This document shows positions 6,737-14,834 of a stretch of 34,553 bases of DNA, one piece after another. Under the pieces are notes generated by a model that was given only the letters and a program-made list of their open reading frames with translations, was not told the origin of the DNA and made no database searches. The DNA lies in the NCBI GenBank assembly GCA_003854995.1, contig RQOI01000657.1, forward strand, positions 1-34,553. Reading direction: 5' to 3'. The position numbers were made by a program, and so were the translations under genes. This stretch comes from Candidatus Zhuqueibacterota bacterium (GTDB lineage Bacteria > Zhuqueibacterota > Zhuqueibacteria > Residuimicrobiales > Krinioviventaceae). Numbering within the stretch: position 1 is the first letter of the stretch; each line of letters opens with the position of its first letter.

Positions 6737-7762
6737 TCACCTCAGAGCCTCCCGTTCGATGCGCCAATCGCGAAAACTCTTTTCTTCATCGCGCCCCAGG
6801 TCCTTGCAGTCGCACTTGTCCCCTGCCGCGTTGATCTTTTTTATAGTACCGTCATCACTGAAGATTTGAAGAACACTATTCTGCTGCGAAAAAAAGAGCG
6901 CCTCGGGCGTAAATTTTTCAAATCGGCTGAAATCGATGCTCTCGATCTCTACCGGTGCGCTGTCCAGACCATCCCAGACATACAATTTGGCGTCGATCTC
7001 GTCGTCCGCTGGGCCGCCGATGACCAGATAGCAGCGCTGAAGCGGATCGAACTCGATGCTGCGGACGCCGCGATTCCCCATATCCAGCAGAAAGGTCTCG
7101 CCAAATTTCGGCGGCTGGGACTCTGCGACGACCGCAACGGGATTCAGCAATTCGATCACTAGCGCTCGGCCGCCGGGAATGGGATTGCGAAAGCCGATCA
7201 ACAGCGAGCGGCCATTCGGCGCCGCGGCCAGCCCCTCAATGTTCACGCCGCGTTCTTTCGGCGCGAGCTGATCATTCCGCTTTTCCTGCGGCAGATAGGA
7301 ATCCTCCATGCTGAGTTTTTTCACCGCCTCGAGTCTGAATATGTCATCCAGCAAATCGCGATAGGCGACGCCGACCGGCTCTATCTGCAATGTTCGAGGA
7401 TCGATCCGCACCGCAAAAAATTGATGTCGATTCCAGCTCATCCGCCCCTTTTTATCCCTGCCGTGCGAGGTGATGAAAAAATTATAGTCATCCAGTTTCG
7501 CTGCACCCTCAATATCAGACTCGGGTCGCTTGTCATCGTTTCTGATCTTGAAAAATGACGTCAGATCAAACGTCCGCACCGGCAATTTTTTATCGATGTG
7601 ATAGAGCCGCAGGATGTTATCTTCGTCATTGGCGATGATGAAATGCTCCTCTCCCACTCCCAGAGCCGCCGAGGCGTCGCACATCCCATAGTATGTCGCC
7701 ACCTCTGCACAGGATCGCATTGAAAACAGCCACACAACTGCCAAAACCAGACCGTACCGCAT
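6737..7762 (-). CDS. Secreted DUF3616-type protein
   Basis: 341 residues from ATG at 7762, which has GAGG seven bases upstream. An ATG six bases earlier (7768) is too close to that site. The N-terminus MRYGLVLAVVWLFSMRSCAEV is a Sec signal peptide, so the protein is exported. The rest reads as a beta-propeller-like DUF3616 domain, with repeated elements such as SDIEGAAKLDDYNFFITSHG, VNIEGLAAAPNGRSLLIGFR and VRSIEFDPLQRCYLVIGG. The molecular function of the family is unknown to me; a binding or esterase-like role would be guesswork. It is the last gene of the xerD-birA-coaX-rsgA operon, only a few bases after rsgA, so co-expression is likely but a functional link is not shown. Confidence 0.75.
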   Translation of the reverse strand: MRYGLVLAVVWLFSMRSCAEVATYYGMCDASAALGVGEEHFIIANDEDNILRLYHIDKKLPVRTFDLTSFFKIRNDDKRPESDIEGAAKLDDYNFFITSHGRDKKGRMSWNRHQFFAVRIDPRTLQIEPVGVAYRDLLDDIFRLEAVKKLSMEDSYLPQEKRNDQLAPKERGVNIEGLAAAPNGRSLLIGFRNPIPGGRALVIELLNPVAVVAESQPPKFGETFLLDMGNRGVRSIEFDPLQRCYLVIGGPADDEIDAKLYVWDGLDSAPVEIESIDFSRFEKFTPEALFFSQQNSVLQIFSDDGTIKKINAAGDKCDCKDLGRDEEKSFRDWRIEREALR

Positions 7763-7771
7763 GTTCATTCC

Positions 7772-8866
7772 TCATTCAAAGCCCTTGTGCCGATCATTTT
7801 TCAGCTGCCGTATGCTCTTGGCGATCGACTTCCAGCGTTTTTTCGTGTTTTGCCGCGCCGACCAATTTTCCTTTCTGGCTCGATAGTCGAGTTCTTTCTG
7901 CAGCTTGAGATAGCTCTCATATCGCTCCGCTGGCAGTTCTTTCGCCGCAACCGCGCGCAGCACAGCGCAGCCAGGTTCGTTCACGTGCCGACAATCCTTG
8001 AAACGACAATCGACGGCAATTTGTTCAATATCTGCAAAAGATTTTGCCATGCCGTCTTCGCCGTCCCACAATTGGATGGATCGCATGCCCGGATTGTCGA
8101 TGAGAATGCCACCCGAGTCGAGCAGAACCATCTCCCGATGGGTCGTGATGTGCCGGCCTTTGTCTTTATACTCTCCAGTCGCAGAGACTTTGAATTTTTC
8201 CACCCCGATGATTTTATTGATGATCGTCGATTTCCCCACACCAGACGATCCAAGCAGGGCCACAGTCTTTCCGGCGCCCAAATAGCGCTGCAGGACGTCA
8301 AGCCCTTCATCCTTTGCCGCGCTCAGAACGTGAACGTCCACACCAATGGCCACCTGCTCAATTTGCGGCAAGATATCGTCAACATGATCGCAGAGATCGG
8401 ATTTGTTCAACAGCAGAACTGGTTTTGCCCCGCTGTCCCAAATGACTGTCAGATATCGTTCAATCCGTCTGAGATTCAACTCTTCGTTTAAGGCAGTGAC
8501 CAGAAAGATGGCATCCACATTTGCGACGAGCACCTGTTCATCGGCGATGGGCCGGCGCCCCTTGCGCGTCGTGGTATCGCGGGATATTTTTGTCTTGCGC
8601 GGCAACACGTGATGAATGACAGCCTTGTCTTCTTCGGCCTGCAGCTGCACCAATACCCAATCGCCGACAGCCGGAAAGTCGGCCAAAGATTCAGCCTGAT
8701 GTCTGAATTTCCCCAAGATGACAGCGGTATGCTCGCCGGTTTCGGTCAAGACGCGATACTGCTTCTTCTGTTGCCTGGAGACTCGCGCGCAGACCAGTCC
8801 AGAGTCACTGCATTCGCCCAACTGGGCTTGAAAATAGTCGTCCCATCCCAAATCTGTCAATGTCAC
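7772..8866 (-). CDS. rsgA: Ribosome small-subunit GTPase RsgA (YjeQ)
   Basis: 364 residues. N-terminal OB-fold (about 20-95), then a circularly permuted GTPase: G4 NKSD (154-157), G5-like LSAAKDEG, G1 GSSGVGKS (206-213), G3 DNPG (257-260). The C-terminal zinc knuckle has Cys287, Cys292, His294 and Cys300. RsgA binds the immature 30S subunit near the decoding centre and uses GTP hydrolysis to release maturation factors and check late assembly. The start ATG overlaps the end of coaX by 4 bp, indicating translational coupling. The C-terminus after the zinc site is long and basic (RQNTKKRWKSIAKSIRQL), which fits rRNA contact. Confidence 0.96.
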   Translation of the reverse strand: MTLTDLGWDDYFQAQLGECSDSGLVCARVSRQQKKQYRVLTETGEHTAVILGKFRHQAESLADFPAVGDWVLVQLQAEEDKAVIHHVLPRKTKISRDTTTRKGRRPIADEQVLVANVDAIFLVTALNEELNLRRIERYLTVIWDSGAKPVLLLNKSDLCDHVDDILPQIEQVAIGVDVHVLSAAKDEGLDVLQRYLGAGKTVALLGSSGVGKSTIINKIIGVEKFKVSATGEYKDKGRHITTHREMVLLDSGGILIDNPGMRSIQLWDGEDGMAKSFADIEQIAVDCRFKDCRHVNEPGCAVLRAVAAKELPAERYESYLKLQKELDYRARKENWSARQNTKKRWKSIAKSIRQLKNDRHKGFE

Positions 8867-9663
8867 TGTTGTTCCTCTTTCTTGCGGGCAGCCGGTTCAT
8901 GTTTGACCCGATCATAGATTATTTTCAGCCCGTCGAGCGTCAGAAAAGAATCCAGCGTGTAGCTGTTGCGCAGCTGGTTGATGACGAGGCGGGCGAGTCC
9001 TCCGGTGGCAATGCATCTCGCTGTCTCTCCCAGCTCTTCGTTGATCCTCCTCGTCAAGCCATCGATCATCTCGACCGCGCCATACATGAGGCCGGATTGC
9101 ATGCTCGTCTCCGTGGTTTTGCCGATCACCTTTTCGGGAAAGGAGAGATAAACCCGCGGCAGTTTTGCGGCCTTTTGGTGCAGCACCATGGATGACATCT
9201 CGATGCCGGGCGCAATCATGCCGCCAAGATATTCACCGCGCGCGGAAACGACATCAAAAGAGGTCGCCGTGCCAAAATCGACAATGATCAACGGTCCGCC
9301 GTATTTGAAAAAGCCGCCGACAGCATTGCACAAACGATCTGCGCCGACAGACTGGGGAGTGTTATATTTGATCTCAATGCCCAGATCCAGCGTCCAATCG
9401 ACGGTCACGGGTTTGCACTTTAAGTACTTGTCCGACATCTTTTCAAAGGTGTGCGTGATGTCCGGCACCACCGAGGTGATCGCGACGCCGGTTACTTTCT
9501 CAATGTCGAATCCATTCGCGCCGACAATCGATTTCATCAAAATCCAGGTCTCATCTTCGGTTCTCTCAGCCGTGCTGGAGAGCCGCCAATGCGCCGACAG
9601 CTCCTTATCCACGAACAAGCCGGCAGCTATTTGGGTGTTGCCGATGTCAATTGCGAGTATCAT
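8863..9663 (-). CDS. coaX: Type III pantothenate kinase
   Basis: 266 residues. ASKHA-fold kinase motifs: the N-terminal phosphate loop MILAIDIGNTQIAAG, GADRLCNAVGG around residue 106, DFGTATSFDVV around 130, and GGMIAPGIEMSSMVLHQKAA after it. It phosphorylates pantothenate with ATP, the first step of coenzyme A synthesis; type III enzymes need a monovalent cation and are not strongly feedback-inhibited by CoA. The gene overlaps birA by 17 bp upstream and rsgA by 4 bp downstream. A birA-coaX neighbourhood is common in bacteria. No type I or II kinase is in the window. Confidence 0.96.
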   Translation of the reverse strand: MILAIDIGNTQIAAGLFVDKELSAHWRLSSTAERTEDETWILMKSIVGANGFDIEKVTGVAITSVVPDITHTFEKMSDKYLKCKPVTVDWTLDLGIEIKYNTPQSVGADRLCNAVGGFFKYGGPLIIVDFGTATSFDVVSARGEYLGGMIAPGIEMSSMVLHQKAAKLPRVYLSFPEKVIGKTTETSMQSGLMYGAVEMIDGLTRRINEELGETARCIATGGLARLVINQLRNSYTLDSFLTLDGLKIIYDRVKHEPAARKKEEQQ

Positions 9664-10414
9664 GATCTTCCCTCAAAGAAATGTGAGCGTAATCCCTCAC
9701 GACCAGTTGTTGACCTTTACTTTCTATAACAGCAAAGCCATAGTCGTCAATACCCCTGAAGATGCCGGCTGCCGCGCCATTTTTGCGCGCAATATTTACA
9801 GGCCGATGAATATGCGCGCAATAGTCCACCCATTTATCCCGCAGCGCGAGCCACCCGTCCTCTTTCTGTACGTCGCTGTACAGGCGATCTAAAAACTCGA
9901 GCACTTTATTGAAAACAGCCTTTAGACTATATTCTTTCCCGCTGACGCTCTTCATTGATCCGACAGAACAGCGCAGGTGCTGCGGAAAATCAGCCTCATC
10001 GTCGTTCACATTGAGGCCGATGCCCAGAATGACATCCACCCTTTGCGAGTATGAAATCGTCTCAACGAGGATGCCGGCAATTTTCCGCCCCTGCACGACG
10101 ATGTCATTTGGCCACTTTATCTGCGCAGCAATGTTCTCCGAGCGAAGGAAATCGACAATGGCGACCGCCGGGAAGAGATGGTACAGCGGGACAGTTCTGG
10201 CGCCGGTACGCGCTGAGAGGCGAATTGAAAACGTCAGCCCCTTTCCCCGGCAGGAGGTCCAGACATGCCCACCTCTACCCCTGCCGCAGGTTTGCTCAGC
10301 CGCGATGACGACTGTGCCGGCAGAAAGAGTCGACAGCTTTCGTTTCACGTAGTCATTCGTAGAATCCACCCGATTGAGCCGTATGATGTGGGCGCCGATC
10401 AGTCGTTCATTCAT
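9647..10414 (-). CDS. birA: Biotin-[acetyl-CoA-carboxylase] ligase, short type
   Basis: 255 residues from ATG at 10414. A TTG 30 bp upstream would add ten residues without a ribosome binding site. The ATG overlaps the xerD stop region by 8 bp, which supports coupling. The catalytic core carries VDSTNDYVK, the biotinyl-AMP loop GRGRGGHVWTS (GRGRxGRxW in most relatives, here His for Arg) and the KWPNDI motif with the reactive Lys region. There is no N-terminal helix-turn-helix, so this is a class I ligase that biotinylates carboxyl carrier protein and does not repress biotin genes. The C-terminal SH3-like domain follows (GAAAGIFRGIDDYGFAVIES). Confidence 0.94.
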   Translation of the reverse strand: MNERLIGAHIIRLNRVDSTNDYVKRKLSTLSAGTVVIAAEQTCGRGRGGHVWTSCRGKGLTFSIRLSARTGARTVPLYHLFPAVAIVDFLRSENIAAQIKWPNDIVVQGRKIAGILVETISYSQRVDVILGIGLNVNDDEADFPQHLRCSVGSMKSVSGKEYSLKAVFNKVLEFLDRLYSDVQKEDGWLALRDKWVDYCAHIHRPVNIARKNGAAAGIFRGIDDYGFAVIESKGQQLVVRDYAHISLREDHDTRN

Positions 10415-11333
10415 CTTTGTCTTTCCACAGGCGTCCACTTTCAAGGGGATGATACCGATGATGCACCTGTTTCAGAAAGTCCTGGTCCAGGTGCGTATAG
10501 ATTTGCGTGGTGATAATATCCGCATGTCCCAGCATTTCCTGAACAGCCCTCAAATCAGCGCCGCCCTCGATCAAGTGAGTGGCAAACGAATGTCGAATGG
10601 TGTGCGGACTGATGAACTTGCGAACACCGGCCTGCTGAGCATATTTTTTGAGATGGATCCACACACTCTGGCGGCTCAATTTTTTACCAAAGCGATTCAA
10701 AAACAGGATATCTCCGCCTAATCCCAATGCAGCCAGAGGGATTCGAGCTCCTTGCATATAGGTCCTGATCCAGCCGAGTGCGGTATCGGCAATGGGGACA
10801 AGTCGCTCCTTGTCGCCCTTGCCGGACACTCTGATGAACTCATCCTGCCAATAGATATCCCTGTTTTTTATATTGGTGAGCTCTGACACGCGAACACCTG
10901 TCGCATAGGCGGTTTCCAGCAGTGCGCGATCGCGCAGACCCGTGTCCGTCGCTGTATCCGGCTGCTCCAGCAGGCGCGCCATCTCTTCGACAGTGAGCAC
11001 TTCGGGCAGCTTCATCCACGGTTTCGGAACCACGATATTTTCAGTTGGATCCGCAGAGGTGACGTTTTCACCAATGAGAAAATGATGAAAGGCCCGGACA
11101 GCTGATAAATTTCGCGACACAGATGCGGCGCTCAGTGTCAGTTCATGCAGCATTTCCAAAAAGGCATAGACATCGCGATGGGAGAGTTGCGAAAAATCAT
11201 CGATGGCTCGCTCCTGCAGGAATATGATATAGCGCAGCAGATCTCTCTGATAGGCTTCGACCGTGTTGCGCGCAACTTGTCGCTCGACGCGCAGGTAATC
11301 GATGAACGATTTTAAATGATCGGCGAGGTTCAA
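10407..11333 (-). CDS. xerD: Tyrosine site-specific recombinase, XerD type
   Basis: 308 residues, the usual Xer length. The N-terminal SAM-like DNA-binding domain covers about 1-95 and the catalytic domain follows, with all active-site residues visible: Arg148 (TGVRVSEL), Lys172 (GKGDKER), His244 and Arg247 (HTIRH), His270 (LGHADI) and the nucleophile Tyr279 (YTHLD). Xer recombinases resolve chromosome dimers at dif before division. XerC cannot be excluded, but XerD scores closer by eye. The start is TTG at 11333, 15 bp after the preceding gene, with a weak ribosome binding site. No dif-like site is recognisable here, and the operon context is housekeeping, so this is not a mobile-element integrase. 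Confidence 0.93.
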   Translation of the reverse strand: MNLADHLKSFIDYLRVERQVARNTVEAYQRDLLRYIIFLQERAIDDFSQLSHRDVYAFLEMLHELTLSAASVSRNLSAVRAFHHFLIGENVTSADPTENIVVPKPWMKLPEVLTVEEMARLLEQPDTATDTGLRDRALLETAYATGVRVSELTNIKNRDIYWQDEFIRVSGKGDKERLVPIADTALGWIRTYMQGARIPLAALGLGGDILFLNRFGKKLSRQSVWIHLKKYAQQAGVRKFISPHTIRHSFATHLIEGGADLRAVQEMLGHADIITTQIYTHLDQDFLKQVHHRYHPLESGRLWKDKDE

Positions 11334-11348
11334 CGTCAGACAGGTTGG

Positions 11349-11786
11349 TTATTTTTCCGGCAAAAGCTCTTCAGCCAAAGACAAAGCGACGCCCGACAGC
11401 ATAATTTCCGGCCCAAGGGTCGTGAAATCTCCCGATAAGATATCTCGATCGACGTTTGCATACAAGCTGCAGCCCGCTTCCCGCTCGACAATGAGGCCGG
11501 AAATTTTTCCGCCCGATTCTCCGATAAAGGTCACTTCGCCGAGCATGTCGCTCACGACATAGCCCGTACAAAAGTGCAGCTGCAGATGCGAGCACTGCGC
11601 GTAGACAGTGATCAAATTGCCGTCACGTGCGCCGATGGGGATGTCCGGGTAAATCTCCAGCGATAATCTATTGTTATTTTCGGGATTTGTCATCTCAAAT
11701 CGATAATTGTTGCCCTTGAACTTGGGCTTCACACCCAGCGTTTTGGCGATGATATCAATATCCTTTGCATCAAAAACTCGTTTCAT
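11349..11786 (-). CDS. Uncharacterised 145-residue soluble protein
   Basis: I do not recognise the family. The protein has no signal peptide or membrane segment and looks like one compact alpha/beta domain. A mixed first half (KDIDIIAKTLGVKPKFKGNN) is followed by strand-rich segments (LITVYAQCSHLQLHFCTGYV, GEVTFIGESGGKISGLIVER). The C-terminus is GVALSLAEELLPEK. Three Cys (about residues 75, 83 and 116) are not arranged as a metal knuckle. The ATG at 11786 lies about 217 nt downstream of a strong promoter, and xerD follows after 15 bp, so it is the first gene of the xerD-birA-coaX-rsgA operon. Codon use matches its neighbours, which supports a real gene. Confidence 0.8.
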   Translation of the reverse strand: MKRVFDAKDIDIIAKTLGVKPKFKGNNYRFEMTNPENNNRLSLEIYPDIPIGARDGNLITVYAQCSHLQLHFCTGYVVSDMLGEVTFIGESGGKISGLIVEREAGCSLYANVDRDILSGDFTTLGPEIMLSGVALSLAEELLPEK

Positions 11787-11861
11787 TTTCTGCCTGTTGA
11801 TTTTAGACGAGAACAGAGCCGCTTTGTCCAGCGTTACGTCACATTTATTTCAATTGTTTCA

Positions 11862-11979
11862 TCATCCGGCTCCTCGCACGATCTCGAGCTCGACAGAGGC
11901 GCCTTTCGCCAAGGTTCTGAAACCATCCATGTCGATTACCGACTGATTTTCAAAGTGACCTACCGGAGATATCGGCCTC
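11862..11979 (-). pseudogene. Decayed cold-shock-domain (Csp) relic in an operon leader
   Basis: On the minus strand 11960-11862 reads, without a start of its own, ENQSVIDMDGFRTLAKG followed by ASVELEIVRGAG and a stop. This matches the second half of the cold-shock domain (typical form SAIxMDGFRTLxEGQxVxFEIVxG). The first half, with RNP1 (KWFN..GFGFI), is absent. A possible EADI fragment (11979-11968) lies in another frame, suggesting a frameshift plus an N-terminal deletion, and the normal KGPQAANV tail is cut by the stop. It lies directly downstream of a strong promoter, within the probable 5' leader of the next operon. It cannot encode a working Csp. Confidence 0.6.
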
Positions 11980-12010
11980 TGCTGCCCTGCTCCCACGACA
12001 AATCGCGGCT

Positions 12011-12039
12011 AATATATTAACATGCGCGACATTTGTCAA
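12011..12039 (-). promoter_or_regulatory. Strong sigma-70 promoter
   Basis: Perfect -35 TTGACA (12039-12034), 17-bp spacer, -10 TATATT (12016-12011). Transcription would start near 12004 and run through the Csp relic into the 11786-6737 operon, giving a leader of about 217 nt. It probably once belonged to the cold-shock gene. Confidence 0.82.
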
Positions 12040-12064
12040 GCGCAAGTTTAATTTTCGCATACAC

Positions 12065-12739
12065 TCAGGCCATTTTCAGCAGAGAGGTCTCGGCCGCTTT
12101 TTTTATACGGTGAAAGGCTGCTGCAATATCCGGCTCGCCAAATATGGAACTGCCGGCCACCAGCACGGTCGCGCCAGCTCTGACGACGCGCGGAGCAGTG
12201 GTCTCGTCAATACCACCATCGACCTGAATTTCAAATCGCAGATCATTTTTTTTCTTATAGGCATCCAGGGCGGCAATTTTTTCCACCATATCAGGTATAA
12301 AGCGCTGTCCGCCAAATCCAGGCTCGACGGTCATGACCAGTACCAGTTCGACGCGAGACAAAACTGGTTCAATGAGAGAGAGTGGCGTCGCCGGATTGAG
12401 GGTGACTCCCGCCTTGAGGTCCAGGTCGTGTATCTTGTCGATCGTCGCCCATAGATGCGGGCACGCTTCCACATGCACGGTCAACTGATCGACGCCGGCT
12501 TGATGAAAAGCAGGGAGATGCAAGTCCGCATTTTCAATCATCAGATGCGCATCCAGCGGCAGATGTGTGATTTTGCGAATTCCCGAGATGACAAGTGGAC
12601 CAAACGTCAAGTTCGGCACATAATGACCATCCATGACGTCGAGATGAATCCAGTCCGCACCGGCCTCCTCGACAATCCTGATCTGCTCGGCGAGCTGCGC
12701 GAAATCAGCGCTCAGCACTGAGGGCGCCATTTTCACCAT
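12065..12739 (-). CDS. rpe: Ribulose-phosphate 3-epimerase
   Basis: 224 residues, full length. TIM-barrel motifs: APSVLSADF near the N-terminus (Ser and Asp ligands), WIHLDVMDGHYVPNLTFGP with metal-binding His/Asp, LDAHLMIENAD, MTVEPGFGGQRF, and the phosphate-binding QVDGGI and VAGSSIF segments. It interconverts ribulose 5-phosphate and xylulose 5-phosphate in the pentose phosphate pathway, in the cytoplasm. The ATG at 12739 overlaps the end of the PASTA gene by 7 bp and has GGAGG seven bases upstream. Last gene of the radA-to-rpe cluster; no clear terminator follows it before the next promoter. Confidence 0.97.
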   Translation of the reverse strand: MVKMAPSVLSADFAQLAEQIRIVEEAGADWIHLDVMDGHYVPNLTFGPLVISGIRKITHLPLDAHLMIENADLHLPAFHQAGVDQLTVHVEACPHLWATIDKIHDLDLKAGVTLNPATPLSLIEPVLSRVELVLVMTVEPGFGGQRFIPDMVEKIAALDAYKKKNDLRFEIQVDGGIDETTAPRVVRAGATVLVAGSSIFGEPDIAAAFHRIKKAAETSLLKMA

Positions 12740-13482
12740 GACAACGCCTCCGCTTGCGGCGATTTGCTCAGGATGATATGAACGGAATCTCCTCTGGCTG
12801 CCCGTTCTCCTGCCTGCAGTGATTGGTGAATGACAAGACCGGGCGCCACGTTGGCCGATTCGAGAAAACTCACCCGCCCTTTTGTCAACAATGACCTTTT
12901 CAGCAATAACTCGGCCTTGTCTTGCGTCAAGCCATACAGATCGGGGACGAATAGCCCGCCCATCGTTTCTCCCTTGCTCACCGTCATATCGATGACGCTG
13001 CCAGCCATCACCTCGGTTTCAGGCGCAATGGACTGAGCAGTGACGACGCCATCCGGATAGTACGGATCAGATTCATACGCGATTCTGCCGACGATGAGCT
13101 GATTTTGCACGATGCTGAATTGAGCATCGCGCATATTTGTGCCGACAAGCTGCGGCACAGTGACCGGACGTTTGCCCTTTGAGGAGATGAGATAGACTCG
13201 TCGACCTTTCTTCACAAAGCTGTTCGCAACCGGATTCTGAAAAATCGTATAGCCGGCCGGAACAGCATCATCAAACCTGATCTCGCCGCGCATCGGCACG
13301 AGCTTGCTGTGCCGCAAAATCTTTTCCGCTGCGGCAAGACTGAGGTTTGTCACATCGGGCACTTGCACCCGTTGCCAGTGGCGGGTATACAGGGGCAAGA
13401 TGATAAAGTTCATCAGACAATACGCAGCCACAATAATCCCACAAATAAGGAGAATCACAGTGCGAGTTTTACTGTTCTTCAT
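12733..13482 (-). CDS. Membrane-anchored protein with three PASTA domains
   Basis: 249 residues from ATG at 13482; a TTG at 13497 overlapping the rsmB stop is less likely. A short basic N-terminus and one membrane helix (about 8-31, VILLICGIIVAAYCLMNFII) place the rest outside the cytoplasmic membrane. Three PASTA domains follow (about 39-107, 108-176 and 177-245), each opening with a VPxLxG-like motif: VQVPDVTNLS, VTVPQLVGTN, LFVPDLYGLT. PASTA domains bind peptidoglycan fragments and usually tail PBP2x-type transpeptidases or PknB-type kinases; here neither a kinase nor a transpeptidase domain is attached. A cell-wall sensing or division role is plausible but unproven. The gene lies 11 bp after rsmB and overlaps rpe by 7 bp. 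The rsmB-PASTA-rpe order often holds a pknB-like kinase in other bacteria. Confidence 0.87.
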   Translation of the reverse strand: MKNSKTRTVILLICGIIVAAYCLMNFIILPLYTRHWQRVQVPDVTNLSLAAAEKILRHSKLVPMRGEIRFDDAVPAGYTIFQNPVANSFVKKGRRVYLISSKGKRPVTVPQLVGTNMRDAQFSIVQNQLIVGRIAYESDPYYPDGVVTAQSIAPETEVMAGSVIDMTVSKGETMGGLFVPDLYGLTQDKAELLLKRSLLTKGRVSFLESANVAPGLVIHQSLQAGERAARGDSVHIILSKSPQAEALSW

Positions 13483-13493
13483 GCTTTTTGCTC

Positions 13494-14831
13494 TCAAAAT
13501 TTAATCATCTTTGCTGCAAAACTGCCATCCATGCGATTTTTGTGCGGCCAGGTTCGAATGAATCCCTGGTCTGTGATGAATTCATCTGCAATATTCGACG
13601 TATGTGCATTAACAATCTGGAACCGTCGATTATTGCCGACAAATTCATCGATGATCATCTCGTTCTCTTCCGGAAGGACGGTGCAGGTCGAATAGACGAG
13701 AACGCCACCCGGCTTGACAAGTTCGCTCGCGCGATTTATCAGCCTCCTCTGCAGGTCGGCGAGTTCGCGCACCTCCCGGGCACTCTTTTTCCAGCGCACA
13801 TCGGGTTTTTTCCGTATGGCGCCCAGGCCTGAACAGGGAGCGTCGAGCAGCACGACATCGGCCCGCTGCATGGGGAAGTGGCCAGCATCAGCGACGATCG
13901 CGTGCACAGATGAGAGATCGAGCCGTCTGGCCGTGCGATCGAGCAAGACAATGCGCTTTTTGTTCACATCGCCGCTGATGACGACACCCTGATCTCGCAT
14001 CAGCTCCGCCAGATGAGTCGATTTGCCGCCGGGCGCAGCGCAGAGGTCAACAACTATCTGTGCGGGCTGTGGATCGGCGAGCAGGCCAACCAGTCCCGCA
14101 CTGTCGTCCTGCACCGTCACCATCCCTTCAGCCATCAGTTGGGTGCGAAAATCATAGTCAATTGCACGGATTCGATAAAAACCAGGCACGGGTGACGCTT
14201 CATAGTCGACATTGTTGCTCGCCAGCAGATCGGCAAAATCATCAGCCGAGATCTTGCGCTGATTCAACCGCAGTGTCAAGTCTGGCGCCTGATTGTTCGC
14301 CCGGCAGTATTCCCGCGTCATGTCAAAACCAAAATGGTGCAACATGAGCTCGACAAGCCATTCGGGATGCGATTCTGCGACGGCCAGGTGCTCGATCGGC
14401 GACGTCTCAGCATCGGGGAAGGTGATGCCATCGGGCTTTCGCAGATAGGCTCGCAGGATGCCGTTGATGACGCCGGTCCAGCGATGCAGGTGCAGCGTGC
14501 GCGCGAGCTGGACGCATTCGTTCACGGCCGCGTACGATGGCACCTGCATGAACTCCAGTTGATAGAGCGCCTGCCACAAAAGCCAGCGGATGTTTTGTGG
14601 CAATTGATCCCTCTGCCCGGTGAAAAGGTGGTCGATCATCCAATCGAACCGCTTTTTCCAGCGGATGGCGCCGCGCACGACTTGCGTCACAAAAGCGCGC
14701 TCGCGCTCGGCAAACGAGTGGCGATCGAGCAGATGAGAAAGAACGAGATCCGTATAGCCCTTATCGCCTTCAATTCGCGAGATGGCCACATGCGCTATTG
14801 CACGAGGGGTCTGTCCTGTTTTCATCGCCAT
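13494..14831 (-). CDS. rsmB: 16S rRNA m5C967 methyltransferase
   Basis: 445 residues. The N-terminal NusB-like RNA-binding domain (about 8-140) is followed by a Rossmann SAM-dependent methyltransferase. Motifs: SAM loop DLCAAPGGKSTHL, motif IV DAPCSGLGAIRKKPD with one catalytic Cys, and motif VI YSTCTVLPEENE with the nucleophilic Cys. It methylates C967 of 16S rRNA, near the P site. The gene starts 3 bp after fmt, the order fmt-rsmB being common in bacteria, and ends 11 bp before the PASTA gene. Length and motifs are complete. Confidence 0.96.
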   Translation of the reverse strand: MAMKTGQTPRAIAHVAISRIEGDKGYTDLVLSHLLDRHSFAERERAFVTQVVRGAIRWKKRFDWMIDHLFTGQRDQLPQNIRWLLWQALYQLEFMQVPSYAAVNECVQLARTLHLHRWTGVINGILRAYLRKPDGITFPDAETSPIEHLAVAESHPEWLVELMLHHFGFDMTREYCRANNQAPDLTLRLNQRKISADDFADLLASNNVDYEASPVPGFYRIRAIDYDFRTQLMAEGMVTVQDDSAGLVGLLADPQPAQIVVDLCAAPGGKSTHLAELMRDQGVVISGDVNKKRIVLLDRTARRLDLSSVHAIVADAGHFPMQRADVVLLDAPCSGLGAIRKKPDVRWKKSAREVRELADLQRRLINRASELVKPGGVLVYSTCTVLPEENEMIIDEFVGNNRRFQIVNAHTSNIADEFITDQGFIRTWPHKNRMDGSFAAKMIKF

Positions 14832-14834
14832 ACG

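Noticed and set aside
10407..11333. Mobile-element integrase
   Set aside because: Length, motifs and housekeeping operon fit XerD; no attachment site, tRNA target or phage gene is near it.
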